NCBI RefSeq assembly: GCF_029894425.1
Contig: NZ_JARXYJ010000001.1
Location: 3,162,001-3,226,000, forward strand
Reading direction: 5' to 3'
Source: Streptomyces sp. SAI-127
GTDB lineage: Bacteria > Actinomycetota > Actinomycetes > Streptomycetales > Streptomycetaceae
DNA: 64,000 nucleotides
The notes under the pieces were generated by a model. It saw only the letters and a program-made list of their open reading frames with translations. It did no database searches and had not been told where the DNA came from. Positions 39,800 to 49,078 of the stretch are shown piece after piece (within the stretch, counting starts at the first letter, position 1; every line of letters starts with the position of its first letter). Made by a program: the position numbers and the translations under genes.

Positions 39800-41251
39800 T
39801 CAACTCGCCGCGTCACCATCGCCGTGGTCCATCCTCGCCACCACCTGCGCGATGAAACCGACGAGGGGAGTCAACACGCCCGCCGCGGCCGTCCACAGCC
39901 GCCAGGCACCGCTGTCCGGGACGAGCAGCAGGGCGGTCAGGCAACCGAGCGCCACCGCGAGTCCCACGACGACCGGTGCGGACGCGGTCACGAGCCAGCC
40001 GGCGCCGAGGTCCAGAGTCTGCACTCGCCGCTCGGGATCCGGCTGCGCGGGTGCCATGACGCCCGCTTCCTCGGTCTGCTCGGCAACCCGGACCGGGACG
40101 GCACCCGGCAGTTGCCAGCCGTCGTCGCCCACGAGTTCGGCAAGGACGTCCCTGCCACGACGTTGGTGCGGATGCCAGAGCAGCCAGCCTTGCGCGCCGG
40201 TCAGAGCGGTGCCTGCGGCTTCGCCGTCCATCTGGGAGTGGAAGGGAACCTGCCGTCCACCTCCCTCCAGCACCAGACACCGCAACGTGCGGGTGTTCTC
40301 CCGACGCTTCTTCTCGTCGGCCGCCTCCGGGCTGCCGGGCGGAGGCACGTCGGTGTGCTTGCCGGCTCCGGTGACGGTGACGCGCAGCGCCTTCCAGTCG
40401 GGGCCGACCGTGCGCTTGGGGCGCCGCGGGCTCTCGTTCTTCCACCAGTAGCCGAGCGGGGCGAGAGTGGCCAGGGCCCAAAAGCCCCCGATCGTCCACG
40501 AGTCACCGAACTGCACGGCCCGCCCGGCGAGTTGACGCTCCACGTCCTCACGCTGGTCGTCACCGATGGCGCCCAGTTCGGGGTGTGCGGGGACGTAGGC
40601 GACGTAGAGATCGCTGCCGACTTCCTGTCGCCGATTCGTGGACGCCTCGAACTTGGCTGGCACAGCGCGCCCCCCGGTCGGTGACGGGAGCAGGACGGTG
40701 AGGTCGGCCGTGGCGGCAGCGAAACGGCTGCTGCCCTCCGCGACCTCATTCTCGATCTTCATGACGGGACGCTGCTCGATCACTGCATCCGCCTCGGCGA
40801 GTACGGAACTCGTGCCCGTTCCCCGGGCGTCGGCCGCCGCCAGCGTCACCCAGAGAGCCAACAGCGCGGGAACGGCGACCATCGCACCTGCGAAGCGGGC
40901 AGACAGCCAGAACGCGCTGCTCAGCCGCGACGGCACCGCGCCTTCCCCGCGGCCTGGGGTCGCCGACGCCGTTTGCACGCCGCATCGGTAGGTGTCGCGG
41001 CGGCACCGGCCGCCCCCGCACGCCGCGGCCACACCCAAGATCATCAAGCAGGCCACCAGCAGGGCCAGCGAGCACCACAGGACAGCTGTCCGGACCGGCG
41101 TGGCTCCCAGGAAGAGCCATGCGGCGGTCAGCGCCACAAGGGCGAGCGGGGCGGCTGAGGCAACGAACCTTCCACAATGCGGGAAGAGGTGAAACACGGC
41201 GAATTCGGCTGCACCGTTCGCACCCTTGTCCATAGTCCACTCAGTGCTCAC
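39800..41251 (-). CDS. Multi-pass membrane protein of the WXG module at 40-42.7 kb
   Basis: A 483-residue protein with hydrophobic helices near 30-50, 55-77, 120-140 and 243-258 and a C-terminal pair near 413-435 and 445-465. A soluble domain near 280-405 has WKALRVTV and TLRCLVLEGGGRQVPF, with GAQGWLLWHP later. Unknown function. GTG overlaps the stop of the WXG-headed gene by four bases, so it is co-translated with it. I considered EccE but the layout does not fit. Confidence 0.65.
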   Translation of the reverse strand: MSTEWTMDKGANGAAEFAVFHLFPHCGRFVASAAPLALVALTAAWLFLGATPVRTAVLWCSLALLVACLMILGVAAACGGGRCRRDTYRCGVQTASATPGRGEGAVPSRLSSAFWLSARFAGAMVAVPALLALWVTLAAADARGTGTSSVLAEADAVIEQRPVMKIENEVAEGSSRFAAATADLTVLLPSPTGGRAVPAKFEASTNRRQEVGSDLYVAYVPAHPELGAIGDDQREDVERQLAGRAVQFGDSWTIGGFWALATLAPLGYWWKNESPRRPKRTVGPDWKALRVTVTGAGKHTDVPPPGSPEAADEKKRRENTRTLRCLVLEGGGRQVPFHSQMDGEAAGTALTGAQGWLLWHPHQRRGRDVLAELVGDDGWQLPGAVPVRVAEQTEEAGVMAPAQPDPERRVQTLDLGAGWLVTASAPVVVGLAVALGCLTALLLVPDSGAWRLWTAAAGVLTPLVGFIAQVVARMDHGDGDAAS

Positions 41252-42378
41252 CCGAACGCTCCGTAGCGTCGCGTGTCGGGCCGCTCCCGCAAGGCCTTGC
41301 CATCCTCACTCGCGTCTTTCCGTGCGTTAGCGGCCGCACCAGGCCTTTCATCTTCCTCCTCCGCATTGGGATCACCGTTGACGGCCCCGTCGAGTTGCTT
41401 GGAGATGTTGCCGCCCGCGCCGAGGCCGAAGCCGATGGGGGCGTTGGTCGCCACATCGCCGACCAGGCCGTGCGCCGTGGAGACTGTTCGTCCGTCCGTG
41501 GCCCTGTGAACGGCTGCGCCGCCGGCTCCTCCGGTAAGGCCTCCGGCGACGGCACCGAGCGCCAGCTGTGACCCGTCGAAATGTTGCTTGCTACGAAGGT
41601 TGTTGATGGTGTCACCGGCGACCGAGGAGAGAACGCCTACCGTCGCGCCGTCCACAGCATTCGCCATCACGCCTCCGCTTAGCTTCGAGGCCAGATGACC
41701 CGCCAAATACCTCCCGCCAACTACACCCACGGCACCATTGATGGCGTTGCTCCGATACTCGGGGCCACTGTCGGTGGCCAGGCTCGTCGCGATCCCCGTC
41801 CCGGTCCCCGCACCCCACTGCACGCCGAGCTCGACAGCCAGCCGCAACCCCTTGCTGTCCCTCACCAGCCCGCGAACGTACCGAAACACACGCGCGGCAG
41901 CGCTGAGCAGCCGACCCAACTTCGACGCGGCATCGGCGGCCTGCGCGGCCAGACGCAGTGCGTTGGCAGCTCCGGCAGCAGCCGAAAAGCCCAGCGTGAC
42001 AAAGGAAAGCGCGGCGGAGGCGGCGATGGACACGCCGATCTCAAGGTAGATCCGATGAATGTCATCATTGATCTCCTCGATGTTGTCGGCCGCCTCCTCA
42101 AGCCCCTTGGCCGCCTGCTCGAAAAGCGGCAGAGTCTCCTCGACCGCTCTCCCGACCTTCTCCCAATACTCACGGAAGGCCTCGGCGGACTCCCCCCGCC
42201 AATGCTCACCGAGTACGCCCCGCACCCTCCTGTCGAGCCCGCCGTACGCCTCCCCAAGCTCCTCCCCCATCGTCCGCCACCCATTGGCCGCGGCCCGCAG
42301 CACATCCGGACGGCCACCGGGATTCACCACCTCGATCCCGGCCTCGTACACCTTCTCGGCGACACTCTCCTCGCTCAC
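41248..42378 (-). CDS. WXG-headed putative T7SS substrate, AFG tail
   Basis: A 376-residue protein. Residues 1-110 hold a WXG hairpin (VLGEHWRGESAEAFREYWEKV, W60-R-G62, and a second long helix). A hydrophobic Ala-rich part lies at 112-165, and the rest is Gly/Ala-rich with GAVGVVGGRYLAGHLASKLSGGV and GAVAGGLTGGAGG, the look of a scaffold ahead of a toxin domain. There is no catalytic domain. The C-terminus is Arg-Tyr-Gly-Ala-Phe-Gly. GTG overlaps the stop of the small upstream gene. The absence of a C-terminal toxin could mean a shortened effector. Confidence 0.7.
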   Translation of the reverse strand: MSEESVAEKVYEAGIEVVNPGGRPDVLRAAANGWRTMGEELGEAYGGLDRRVRGVLGEHWRGESAEAFREYWEKVGRAVEETLPLFEQAAKGLEEAADNIEEINDDIHRIYLEIGVSIAASAALSFVTLGFSAAAGAANALRLAAQAADAASKLGRLLSAAARVFRYVRGLVRDSKGLRLAVELGVQWGAGTGTGIATSLATDSGPEYRSNAINGAVGVVGGRYLAGHLASKLSGGVMANAVDGATVGVLSSVAGDTINNLRSKQHFDGSQLALGAVAGGLTGGAGGAAVHRATDGRTVSTAHGLVGDVATNAPIGFGLGAGGNISKQLDGAVNGDPNAEEEDERPGAAANARKDASEDGKALRERPDTRRYGAFG

Positions 42379-42698
42379 GTCTTTCCACCCTTGAACAGAC
42401 CGGCGAGAGCCTCGTCCGACGCTTCGGAATTCTTCGCGTTGTCCTTGAGGGCCTGACTCACCTCATCGAAATGCCGAGCCAGATTCCCCAACGATTGGAC
42501 CATCCCCGCGGCCAACTCCACATAGGCCGAGGTGGCCTCTTCGGACTCCGTCAGAAACCCGAAACCGTCATGAATCTGCTCCGCCCCCGTCGTACCCTGA
42601 AATGCCCTGACCGCACTAGCCAGGTCATACGCCCGCGTACCGAACGCGCCGGCCAGCTTCGCCAGTTCCTGCGGATCTAAGTAGAAGTCACCAGACAT
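42375..42698 (-). CDS. Small T7SS partner protein (EspC/WXG100-like)
   Basis: A 107-residue helical protein starting MSGDFYLDPQELAKLAGAF, with LASAVRAFQG, LTESEEATSAYVELAAGMVQ and a final helix. It lacks an obvious W-x-G turn and any Y-x-x-x-D/E near the end, so it is closer to EspC-like partners than to classical WXG100. GGAG is 6 bases before the ATG. It overlaps the following WXG-headed gene by four bases, which supports a partner role. Confidence 0.65.
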   Translation of the reverse strand: MSGDFYLDPQELAKLAGAFGTRAYDLASAVRAFQGTTGAEQIHDGFGFLTESEEATSAYVELAAGMVQSLGNLARHFDEVSQALKDNAKNSEASDEALAGLFKGGKT

Positions 42699-42849
42699 GC
42701 GCCGCTCCGTGCACTCATCCCTCGACGACCTTGGACTTGCACTTCCGCAACCGCGCGCCGACCGAAGAGTCACGTACCAGCACACGATGGAGGGACGGCG
42801 TCAACTCCCTGTCAGCTGGCACTACTTCTTTCGGACCCGCGACGTGGAC

Positions 42850-43191
42850 CGTGGACCGCAGGCACATCAAGGGAGCCTGGGAGATCTCCCCGACGATTCA
42901 AGGGCGGCTACGCCGCCGAGGCGGACCTGCTCGCCGCCTACCGTGACGCCACGCTCATGCTCTTCGCCCAGGAGGGACAGCAAGGCCCGTACACCGTCAC
43001 CGAAGACGACGGCACCCGGCTATGTCCCCGCCTTCACCCATCCCGACCACGCCCCCGACACCTGGCACCAGTGGCAGCACACCACCGGCCGACAGCTCGC
43101 GGCGGCGGGGCTCCCCGTCCGCCTCAATCCGGGGCAGCGCATCAGTCTGACGATCCCTGCCGAGGCGCTGCGGCAGATGGGCAGCCGCTGA
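42850..43191 (+). pseudogene. Frameshifted remnant of a T7SS-associated (SseB-like?) gene
   Basis: Translation is coherent only if the frame changes. One frame reads GGYAAEADLLAAYRDATLML into FAQEGQQGPYTVTEDDGTR up to about 43015. Another continues YVPAFTHPDHAPDTWHQW and ends at 43191 after GQRISLTIPAEALRQMG. The second part resembles the SseB-type segment of actinobacterial T7SS-associated proteins. Upstream frames also look broken, with no ribosome site. I read it as a decayed gene; the start is approximate. Confidence 0.5.
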
Positions 43192-43216
43192 CCCGGCCCA
43201 CCCGGAGAAAACGTCG

Positions 43217-44323
43217 TCAGGACCTGACCGGAGCGGAGCAGCCGTGGGCTTTCGCCGAGCGCTCGGCGAAGGCACGCAACGCGACCCGCTCGTAGGCGAG
43301 TTCCGACGAACTCACGGTCTCGCCAGGTTCGTCGCCGTTACGCCCGCCAGCGGCCTGAAGGGTGAACAGGGCCTGTCCGTCAGAACACTTGGCCGTAGTC
43401 CAGCCGGTCCTGTCGCCCGGTCGGCGATCGTGCGCGGGAGTGTCGGGGGACGGCACGTCCTCCCCGTCGTACTCCTGGTTGTCGGCGAATTCCTCCCGGA
43501 CGTAAGGGCCGAATCTGGCCACCAGGACGTAGCGCATGCCGAGGTCCGTGTCCGCCAGTCGGCACATTTCGTACGGGGCTCCCCCGCGCTCGGTCTCGAT
43601 GGCAACCGACACGCCCTGGTCGGCGTTGATGCCGGAGCAGGTCCCGTCCGCCGTGCCGAGCGGCCGGTATTCGGTCTCGTTCACCGGCAGGCCGAGACTG
43701 CGTACGGGTTGTCCGAGTCGGGCACCGCAGCGGCGTGCCGTCGACGCCTTGGCCGCAGTGGACGTAGCGATCCTGGCGAACTCCGGTCGGTTAGCCGGGT
43801 CGTCCAGGGTCTTGTCGAGCGTGGTTTCGACGGTGACGGACAGGCCTTTGGTACGGCCGGCTCCGGCGCACCCGAGGACCAGGCTCACGGTGACGTCCTC
43901 GGCCTCGTCCGTGTCGAAGGGGTCCCCGACATGCTTCGGCCGCGCCCCGAAGAGTCCTGTCCAGCCCTGTCCGACCGGCACGGAGAGTGCCGCCTCTCCG
44001 GGTGGCCCCGTGTAGAGGGAGTCCAGGCGGTCCCGACCCACGTAGGCGGCGTCGAGGACTCGGATGTCGGCGCTGCCGCCACCGTCGATCTGCACCTCGC
44101 ACCGCACCAGGCCCATGTCGGTCCGTTCCGTGTTCTCGACATCGACCGCTCCCGGCCCGAGGACGTCACGCACCACGTCCCGGTCGAGAAGACCGTTGCA
44201 GGCGCCGTCGAGCGCCGACTCGTCCTCCCAGCGCTGGAAATCCCCGTGAACGAACAGGAATCCGGCGACGGCGACGGCCGCGGCGGCCAGCGTGGCCACC
44301 ACCCGGAGGACGATCCGCCTCAC
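43217..44323 (-). CDS. Membrane-anchored extracellular protein, tandem paralogue 1
   Basis: A 368-residue protein with one N-terminal helix (about 5-25) and a long external part: DGACNGLLDRDVVRDVLG, several Cys that could form disulphides (RCEVQI, LGCAGAG, RRCGARLG, GTCSGI, AKCSDG, HGCSAP), and a C-terminal AFAERSAKAHGC helix. The start is probably GTG at 44323 (GTGA overlap, GGAGGG 6 bases before); an ATG two codons upstream is also possible. It is the last of three related tandem genes. Function unknown. Confidence 0.65.
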   Translation of the reverse strand: MRRIVLRVVATLAAAAVAVAGFLFVHGDFQRWEDESALDGACNGLLDRDVVRDVLGPGAVDVENTERTDMGLVRCEVQIDGGGSADIRVLDAAYVGRDRLDSLYTGPPGEAALSVPVGQGWTGLFGARPKHVGDPFDTDEAEDVTVSLVLGCAGAGRTKGLSVTVETTLDKTLDDPANRPEFARIATSTAAKASTARRCGARLGQPVRSLGLPVNETEYRPLGTADGTCSGINADQGVSVAIETERGGAPYEMCRLADTDLGMRYVLVARFGPYVREEFADNQEYDGEDVPSPDTPAHDRRPGDRTGWTTAKCSDGQALFTLQAAGGRNGDEPGETVSSSELAYERVALRAFAERSAKAHGCSAPVRS

Positions 44324-45573
44324 TGCCATCCCTCCACCTCTCCCAGCATCTCGCTGTCGTGGCACCGCTGTTGCCGGGGCCAGCCGTCGGGATCGGTGAG
44401 ATAGGCGTCCATGAGCTTGCGGGCGTTGTGCGAGTAGGCGGTCCGCTGCGCTTCGCTGAGCGTGCGCTCGTCGAGAGTGCCGGTTTTCATGGTCACCGTG
44501 ACACGGTGGTAGGTGCTGCCCGCGGCGCATGTCGACCTGGCCCACAGGGCGAGTTCGGTCGGCTCGCCCTCACTGATGGCCTTCGTACGGCGCCCTTCCT
44601 GGAAGCCGTAGCTGTCGCCCGTGTAGTCATACTGCTCGACGGCTGACCGGCCCACTCCTCCGGCCCAACTCGCGGCCGAGACATCGGTGACCGCGTCCCG
44701 CGGCATCGGGTCGGTCTCCGTCCAGTCCTTACGGTCCAGGATGGTGGCCGTGCAGACGTTCAGCAGCCGGGAGTTCTGAAGGTCGCCGACGGCGGTCCAG
44801 TTCCCCGGGAAGCCGGTGCGCCTGCCGAGCCCACGGCACTTCTTCGCATCCAGTCCCGGCTCGTCGACCCGTACGGTCCTGATGTTGCTGCCGTCAGGAT
44901 CCGCGGTGACGTCGGCCTCGTAGGTGTCGATGATCCGCGTGGGCTCCGCGAGCGGGGAACCCCCACACTTCTGTCTGCCGGTGATTCCGTTCGCGACATG
45001 AACGGCGGTACGGAAGCCCATGAGGTCCCGGCCCTGCTTCCCCTTGCCGGATACGGACAGGTCGACATCGGCGGTGACATACATCTGGGACACCTTGCGC
45101 ACCTGACTCTCGAGCCCGCCGGCACACTCGGCGACGATCCACGCCTGCCCGTCCTCACCCGCTCTGCCCGTGACGCCGGGCACCTCGTACGACTCCTCCT
45201 CGGCGCCCGCCATGATGTCCTCGACCTTCACCGACATCGGCATCGGCGACACGAGCGCGGCAGCCCGCACCCGCACCGACCCGTGCCCCGGCCACGTCAC
45301 GGCGCAGTTCACGAGCGAACGGCTCTCCTCGCCGGGCTCCAGCACGGTGCCGTACTGGCTCACCTCGCCCACGACCGCGTCGGGTACGAGACTCCTCAGA
45401 TCGCCGTACGGCAGCAGTCCGCCACAAGCACTCTTCAACTGCGCCCTATTGGCAGCCGTATGTCCGCCGCCGGGCCCTGCGGCGAGGAAAAGACCGACCA
45501 TCCCTCCGACGAACAACACGATCGGCAACCCGATGAGCAGCCGCTTGCCCGGCCTCCAAGACCTCTGGACCAC
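44320..45573 (-). CDS. Membrane-anchored extracellular protein, tandem paralogue 2
   Basis: A 417-residue protein of the same family as its two neighbours: an N-terminal helix (about 13-33), KSACGGLLPYGDLRSLVP, conserved Cys positions and a C-terminal helix (AYSHNARKLMDAYL). GTG at 45573 is chosen because GGGGGAATTCA directly precedes it; an ATG at 45609 is in frame but has no ribosome site. The head is basic and cytoplasmic, the rest presumably outside. Function unknown. Confidence 0.65.
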   Translation of the reverse strand: MVQRSWRPGKRLLIGLPIVLFVGGMVGLFLAAGPGGGHTAANRAQLKSACGGLLPYGDLRSLVPDAVVGEVSQYGTVLEPGEESRSLVNCAVTWPGHGSVRVRAAALVSPMPMSVKVEDIMAGAEEESYEVPGVTGRAGEDGQAWIVAECAGGLESQVRKVSQMYVTADVDLSVSGKGKQGRDLMGFRTAVHVANGITGRQKCGGSPLAEPTRIIDTYEADVTADPDGSNIRTVRVDEPGLDAKKCRGLGRRTGFPGNWTAVGDLQNSRLLNVCTATILDRKDWTETDPMPRDAVTDVSAASWAGGVGRSAVEQYDYTGDSYGFQEGRRTKAISEGEPTELALWARSTCAAGSTYHRVTVTMKTGTLDERTLSEAQRTAYSHNARKLMDAYLTDPDGWPRQQRCHDSEMLGEVEGWQ

Positions 45574-45612
45574 TGAATTCCCCCGCAGCGCCTGTGATTC
45601 GACGTCCATGCT

Positions 45613-46671
45613 TCACGAGGGCAGGACCGCCGGTGCGCCACACCCGTGGCGGGCCGCAGACTGCTCCGCGAAGTCCTCCAGATCCGCGCGCTCCTCTTTC
45701 GTGAGCGGGTCCGAGGTGAACTTCCGGTCGCTGCCCTCGATCGGCGAAGCGTGGTAGTAGCCGATGCCCAGGGCGCCCTGGCAGGTGGCTGCCGTCCAGG
45801 CCGTGGACCTGTCGACCCCCGAGGGGGTGTCGTGGCCGCCGTACTTGCCGTTGACGACCGCTTCGGACGCGTCGCTGAAGGGGCCGTACGCGGAGACGAG
45901 TCGCAGGCTGCCGACGAGGACGCAATCCTCCACCGGCGACTTCCCCGCGGCGGTCTCCCGCACCGTCCGCGTGGAGGTCATGCCCTTGCAGGTCCCGGTG
46001 GCGGAGCCGGCCGACACCGTGCGGGCGGTGGCCTCGGGGGCGGCGAGCTTGCCGGTCTCACCCGGTTCCGTCTGGCAACCCGTCTTTTCCGCCGCGCGCT
46101 GTGCCGTGCCCGTGGCGGCCCGAGCGAGCTTGAGACGTATCGACTCGGTGGCCTCGACGTCGTACGGCGAATCGGCCGTGACGAGGATTCCGCTGCCCTC
46201 TTTGGACGACCAGTTCGTGCAGCTGAGGAGCACCGACGCGGTGGCCTCCTCGTGCTTGGTGACCATGAGCCCCTGCCACCCGCCGCTCAGGGGTACGGGA
46301 GAGGCCTTCTCATCATCTTGGTATGCGCCGTACGTGTTCTGGGCGCCGGCCGTGGTCTCGATGGCGATCTCGACGCCGTCGACCATGCATCGCGTCGCCA
46401 GACCGGCGGGCTCCGTCACATCGCCCGACACGTCGAACTGCCGACTGGAGACGTCGAATCCCAGGCCGAGCAGAGAGAGCTTCGACTTCCCCGAGAGGTC
46501 CAGTACCGAGTCGACCGCGAGCATCCCACTGCAGGCCCGTGCGGTCTTGGCGGCCGGGTACTGGAGTTGGAATCCGTAGTACCCGGCCCCCAGGACGGCC
46601 AGCGTCACCACGGAGCCGATCAGCCGACGTCTCCCTTTTCCTCGGAACAGAGCCCGAGAGTCCCACTTCAT
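45613..46671 (-). CDS. Membrane-anchored extracellular protein, tandem paralogue 3
   Basis: A 352-residue protein with a basic head (RGKGRRR), one helix at about 17-35 and an external part with ARACSGMLAVDSVLDLSG and the spaced Cys residues of its relatives, ending EDFAEQSAARHGCGAP. That C-terminal pattern is nearly the same as in paralogue 1 (AFAERSAKAHGCSAP). It is the first gene of the tandem set. It lies 83 bases downstream of the 745-residue WXG gene, on the same strand. Confidence 0.65.
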   Translation of the reverse strand: MKWDSRALFRGKGRRRLIGSVVTLAVLGAGYYGFQLQYPAAKTARACSGMLAVDSVLDLSGKSKLSLLGLGFDVSSRQFDVSGDVTEPAGLATRCMVDGVEIAIETTAGAQNTYGAYQDDEKASPVPLSGGWQGLMVTKHEEATASVLLSCTNWSSKEGSGILVTADSPYDVEATESIRLKLARAATGTAQRAAEKTGCQTEPGETGKLAAPEATARTVSAGSATGTCKGMTSTRTVRETAAGKSPVEDCVLVGSLRLVSAYGPFSDASEAVVNGKYGGHDTPSGVDRSTAWTAATCQGALGIGYYHASPIEGSDRKFTSDPLTKEERADLEDFAEQSAARHGCGAPAVLPS

Positions 46672-46754
46672 CCGACGTGATCCCTGTCTGCGTGACGAAC
46701 GACCGAACCTGCATGCACCGCGTGCGACCGCCGGGCCGCCTCTCGCTTCCCGGG

Positions 46755-48992
46755 TCAGCCCTGGCCCGTGCCCCTCTTGTCCTGGCCGTAACCATCCAGG
46801 TTGCTCTCAGCCGACTGGAAGCCCTGCTCGACCTCGTTGGCCAGGATGTTGTTGTAGTCGGCGACGTCACCCTTGCCCTGGGCCTCGGCCGAGTTCTGGT
46901 AGGCATCCTGGAGCACCGCCGTGGTCGAGTGCTTCGAGTTCTCCCAGTCCGCGCCACTGGAGTACACCGTGTCACCCAGGGTGTCCCGCTCGGAACCCTG
47001 GACGATCTGGTTGATGAGGTCTCCGGTGACCGTGGTCGCGATGCCGCCCACTCCGGCGCCGACCGCGGGCGTGGCGATGAAGGAGGTGCCGACGCCGATG
47101 CCGGTGCCCACGATGCCCGCCGCGTAGCTGCCCGCGCGCCCCATGGCGTCGTTGTACGCCTTGTCGGCCTCCACACCGGAGCCGATGTCCGACTCCCGTC
47201 GGCCGATCGCGATGCTGCCCTGGACCTCGCCGGAGGACCTGGCGATCTCCCTGAGCGCGGTGTCCGTGGACCCCTTGAAAGCGTCCGGGTGCTGGAGGTG
47301 GTAGTCGACGAGGTTCGACGTGTAAGCGCTCTCGCCGAGATTGACCGCCGCGTAGCCGTCCGGGTCCTTCCCGACGGTCATCAGGAAGCGGGAGGTGTCC
47401 CGCTCGTCGAAAACGGCCCGGGTGCCCGAGAGCGGATAGAACTCGCCCTTGTTGTCGGACTGGTCGTTCGTCAGGGACTGGTGGATGTCCGGCATGTATT
47501 CACCGGCCATGCGCCCCAGACTGTCCTGCATCCCGTCGTGGGCCAGTCCGTCGTCCTTGGAGACGTCGTGCACGACCTTCTCCATGAGGGCGGCCTGCTG
47601 CTCGTTGTGGGCGGGGGTGTCCGCCGAGGGACTGCTGTCGTACGAGTGTCCCGTCACAGCGGATTCCAGGGCGTGACCCAGGTTGTTGTAGCCGCTGGGG
47701 TTCTTGTCGTCACCGGTGTAGGCGCCCCCGTCGGGCCAGTGCCGGTCCTTCATCAAGTAGTCGTAGTGGTCGACCTTTTCACCGTTGACCGAGGTCTCGG
47801 AGCCGAAGAACTCCGTGGAGGCCGCCGGGTTGTGGCCCAGGGCGTCCATGTACCCGGCCATCGGGTCGAGCGCCCCGATGTTGGTCGTACCCAGCGTCCG
47901 CGGGTAGCCCCAGTAGGCGTCCGGGTTCTGCCCGGCGTTGGCGCCGTTCTTCTCCGCGGTGATCAGCGCGTCGCCGTAGTCCTGGAGGAAGTCCTTGTCC
48001 CACTTGCCCTCGCTCATCAGGCTGCTGGTGAGCTGGTAGCCGCTGAGGCCGTACGGCGACTCGGTGGGGTTGGCGTTGAAGTCGCGCTGGCCTGCCTTGA
48101 GCAGGTCGTTCTGGAACTTGGTGATCTCCGGGTCGGGACCGCCCTTGCGGTGGTCGTCGGACGTGGTCGCCGTTCCGATGGTGGTGCCCAAGTTCGCCTT
48201 GAGCTCCTTGAGTTGGGCCAGCTGCGCCTTGGAGAGCGTGGTGCCGGCCGGCGGGCTCATGAGCTCGTTGTACTTGCTCAGCACGTTCTCGCCACCGGTC
48301 TTGACCGCGAAGTCCCTTGAGAACTCCGGGTCGTTCTTGTTGGCGGAGAGGAGCAGGTTGAGCTTGGTGATCTCGGCGTCGGAGAGCCGGCCCTTCTTGT
48401 TCATCAGGGCGGCTGCCTGCTCGGCTTCGACGGAGTCGAGGGTGGTGTAGACGCTGGTGTTGAAGGACTGGCTGTCGCCGTTGGCGTCGCGTTCCAGAGC
48501 CGAACTGGCGGCCTCATCAGCGGCGGTGGCCACTTCCAGCACCCGCGTCAGCCGGGAGACGAGCGAGTCCAGCTTCTTCTTGCGTTCCTCGGCGAGACCC
48601 GGCGAGGCGGAAGCGGTCGGGCTGTCCTGCCGCGGGTCGACGTCCTCGACGCGCCCGTCGTCGTAGACCTTGTAGTGGTCGTTGCGGGCTTCGTCGAGCA
48701 GGGCGTGCAACTGCTTCTGTGACGCGGCGAATTCACCGTGCGCGTCCAGCAGCAGCTTGGCGATGCGCTCCGCCTCGGTGGCGGCGTTCTCGTACTCCGT
48801 CCGGGCCTTGCCCATGGTGACGAAGGCGGCCTCGGCCGCGTCGCCCTCCCAGTGGCCCTTGAGGTGGTTGACGACCCGCTGCTCGAACTCCCGCTGCAAC
48901 GCGTCGTACTTGGCCGGCAACGCTTTCCAGGACGCGGCGGCGTCGGCCAGCGAGCCGAGGTCGGCCTTGTCGAGGTAGGGGATGGACACCAT
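46755..48992 (-). CDS. Large WXG-headed T7SS protein
   Basis: A 745-residue protein. It begins MVSIPYLDKADL, with HLKGHWEGDAAEAAF (W48-E-G50) and a second helix in the first 110 residues. A mid-section of about 450 mostly polar, helical residues follows (DNKGEFYPLSGTRAVFDERD). Near 630-675 there is a Gly/Ala-rich hydrophobic stretch, then a charged end. Long proteins of this kind occur in Streptomyces T7SS loci and are often listed under a domain of unknown function; I see no catalytic motif. AAGGAG lies 9 bases before the ATG. The small gene upstream is its likely partner. Confidence 0.7.
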   Translation of the reverse strand: MVSIPYLDKADLGSLADAAASWKALPAKYDALQREFEQRVVNHLKGHWEGDAAEAAFVTMGKARTEYENAATEAERIAKLLLDAHGEFAASQKQLHALLDEARNDHYKVYDDGRVEDVDPRQDSPTASASPGLAEERKKKLDSLVSRLTRVLEVATAADEAASSALERDANGDSQSFNTSVYTTLDSVEAEQAAALMNKKGRLSDAEITKLNLLLSANKNDPEFSRDFAVKTGGENVLSKYNELMSPPAGTTLSKAQLAQLKELKANLGTTIGTATTSDDHRKGGPDPEITKFQNDLLKAGQRDFNANPTESPYGLSGYQLTSSLMSEGKWDKDFLQDYGDALITAEKNGANAGQNPDAYWGYPRTLGTTNIGALDPMAGYMDALGHNPAASTEFFGSETSVNGEKVDHYDYLMKDRHWPDGGAYTGDDKNPSGYNNLGHALESAVTGHSYDSSPSADTPAHNEQQAALMEKVVHDVSKDDGLAHDGMQDSLGRMAGEYMPDIHQSLTNDQSDNKGEFYPLSGTRAVFDERDTSRFLMTVGKDPDGYAAVNLGESAYTSNLVDYHLQHPDAFKGSTDTALREIARSSGEVQGSIAIGRRESDIGSGVEADKAYNDAMGRAGSYAAGIVGTGIGVGTSFIATPAVGAGVGGIATTVTGDLINQIVQGSERDTLGDTVYSSGADWENSKHSTTAVLQDAYQNSAEAQGKGDVADYNNILANEVEQGFQSAESNLDGYGQDKRGTGQG

Positions 48993-49078
48993 GTGCGACA
49001 GCTCCTTGTGAGGGGGTCCCGGTCCGACTCGATGGACTCACCCGGGCGGCGCTACGACGACGGCCCGGGCGGCCCCAT

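Noticed and set aside
39800..41251. Candidate eccE
   Set aside because: EccE has two N-terminal helices and one soluble domain. This protein has additional helix pairs in the middle and at the end and is co-translated with a substrate gene.
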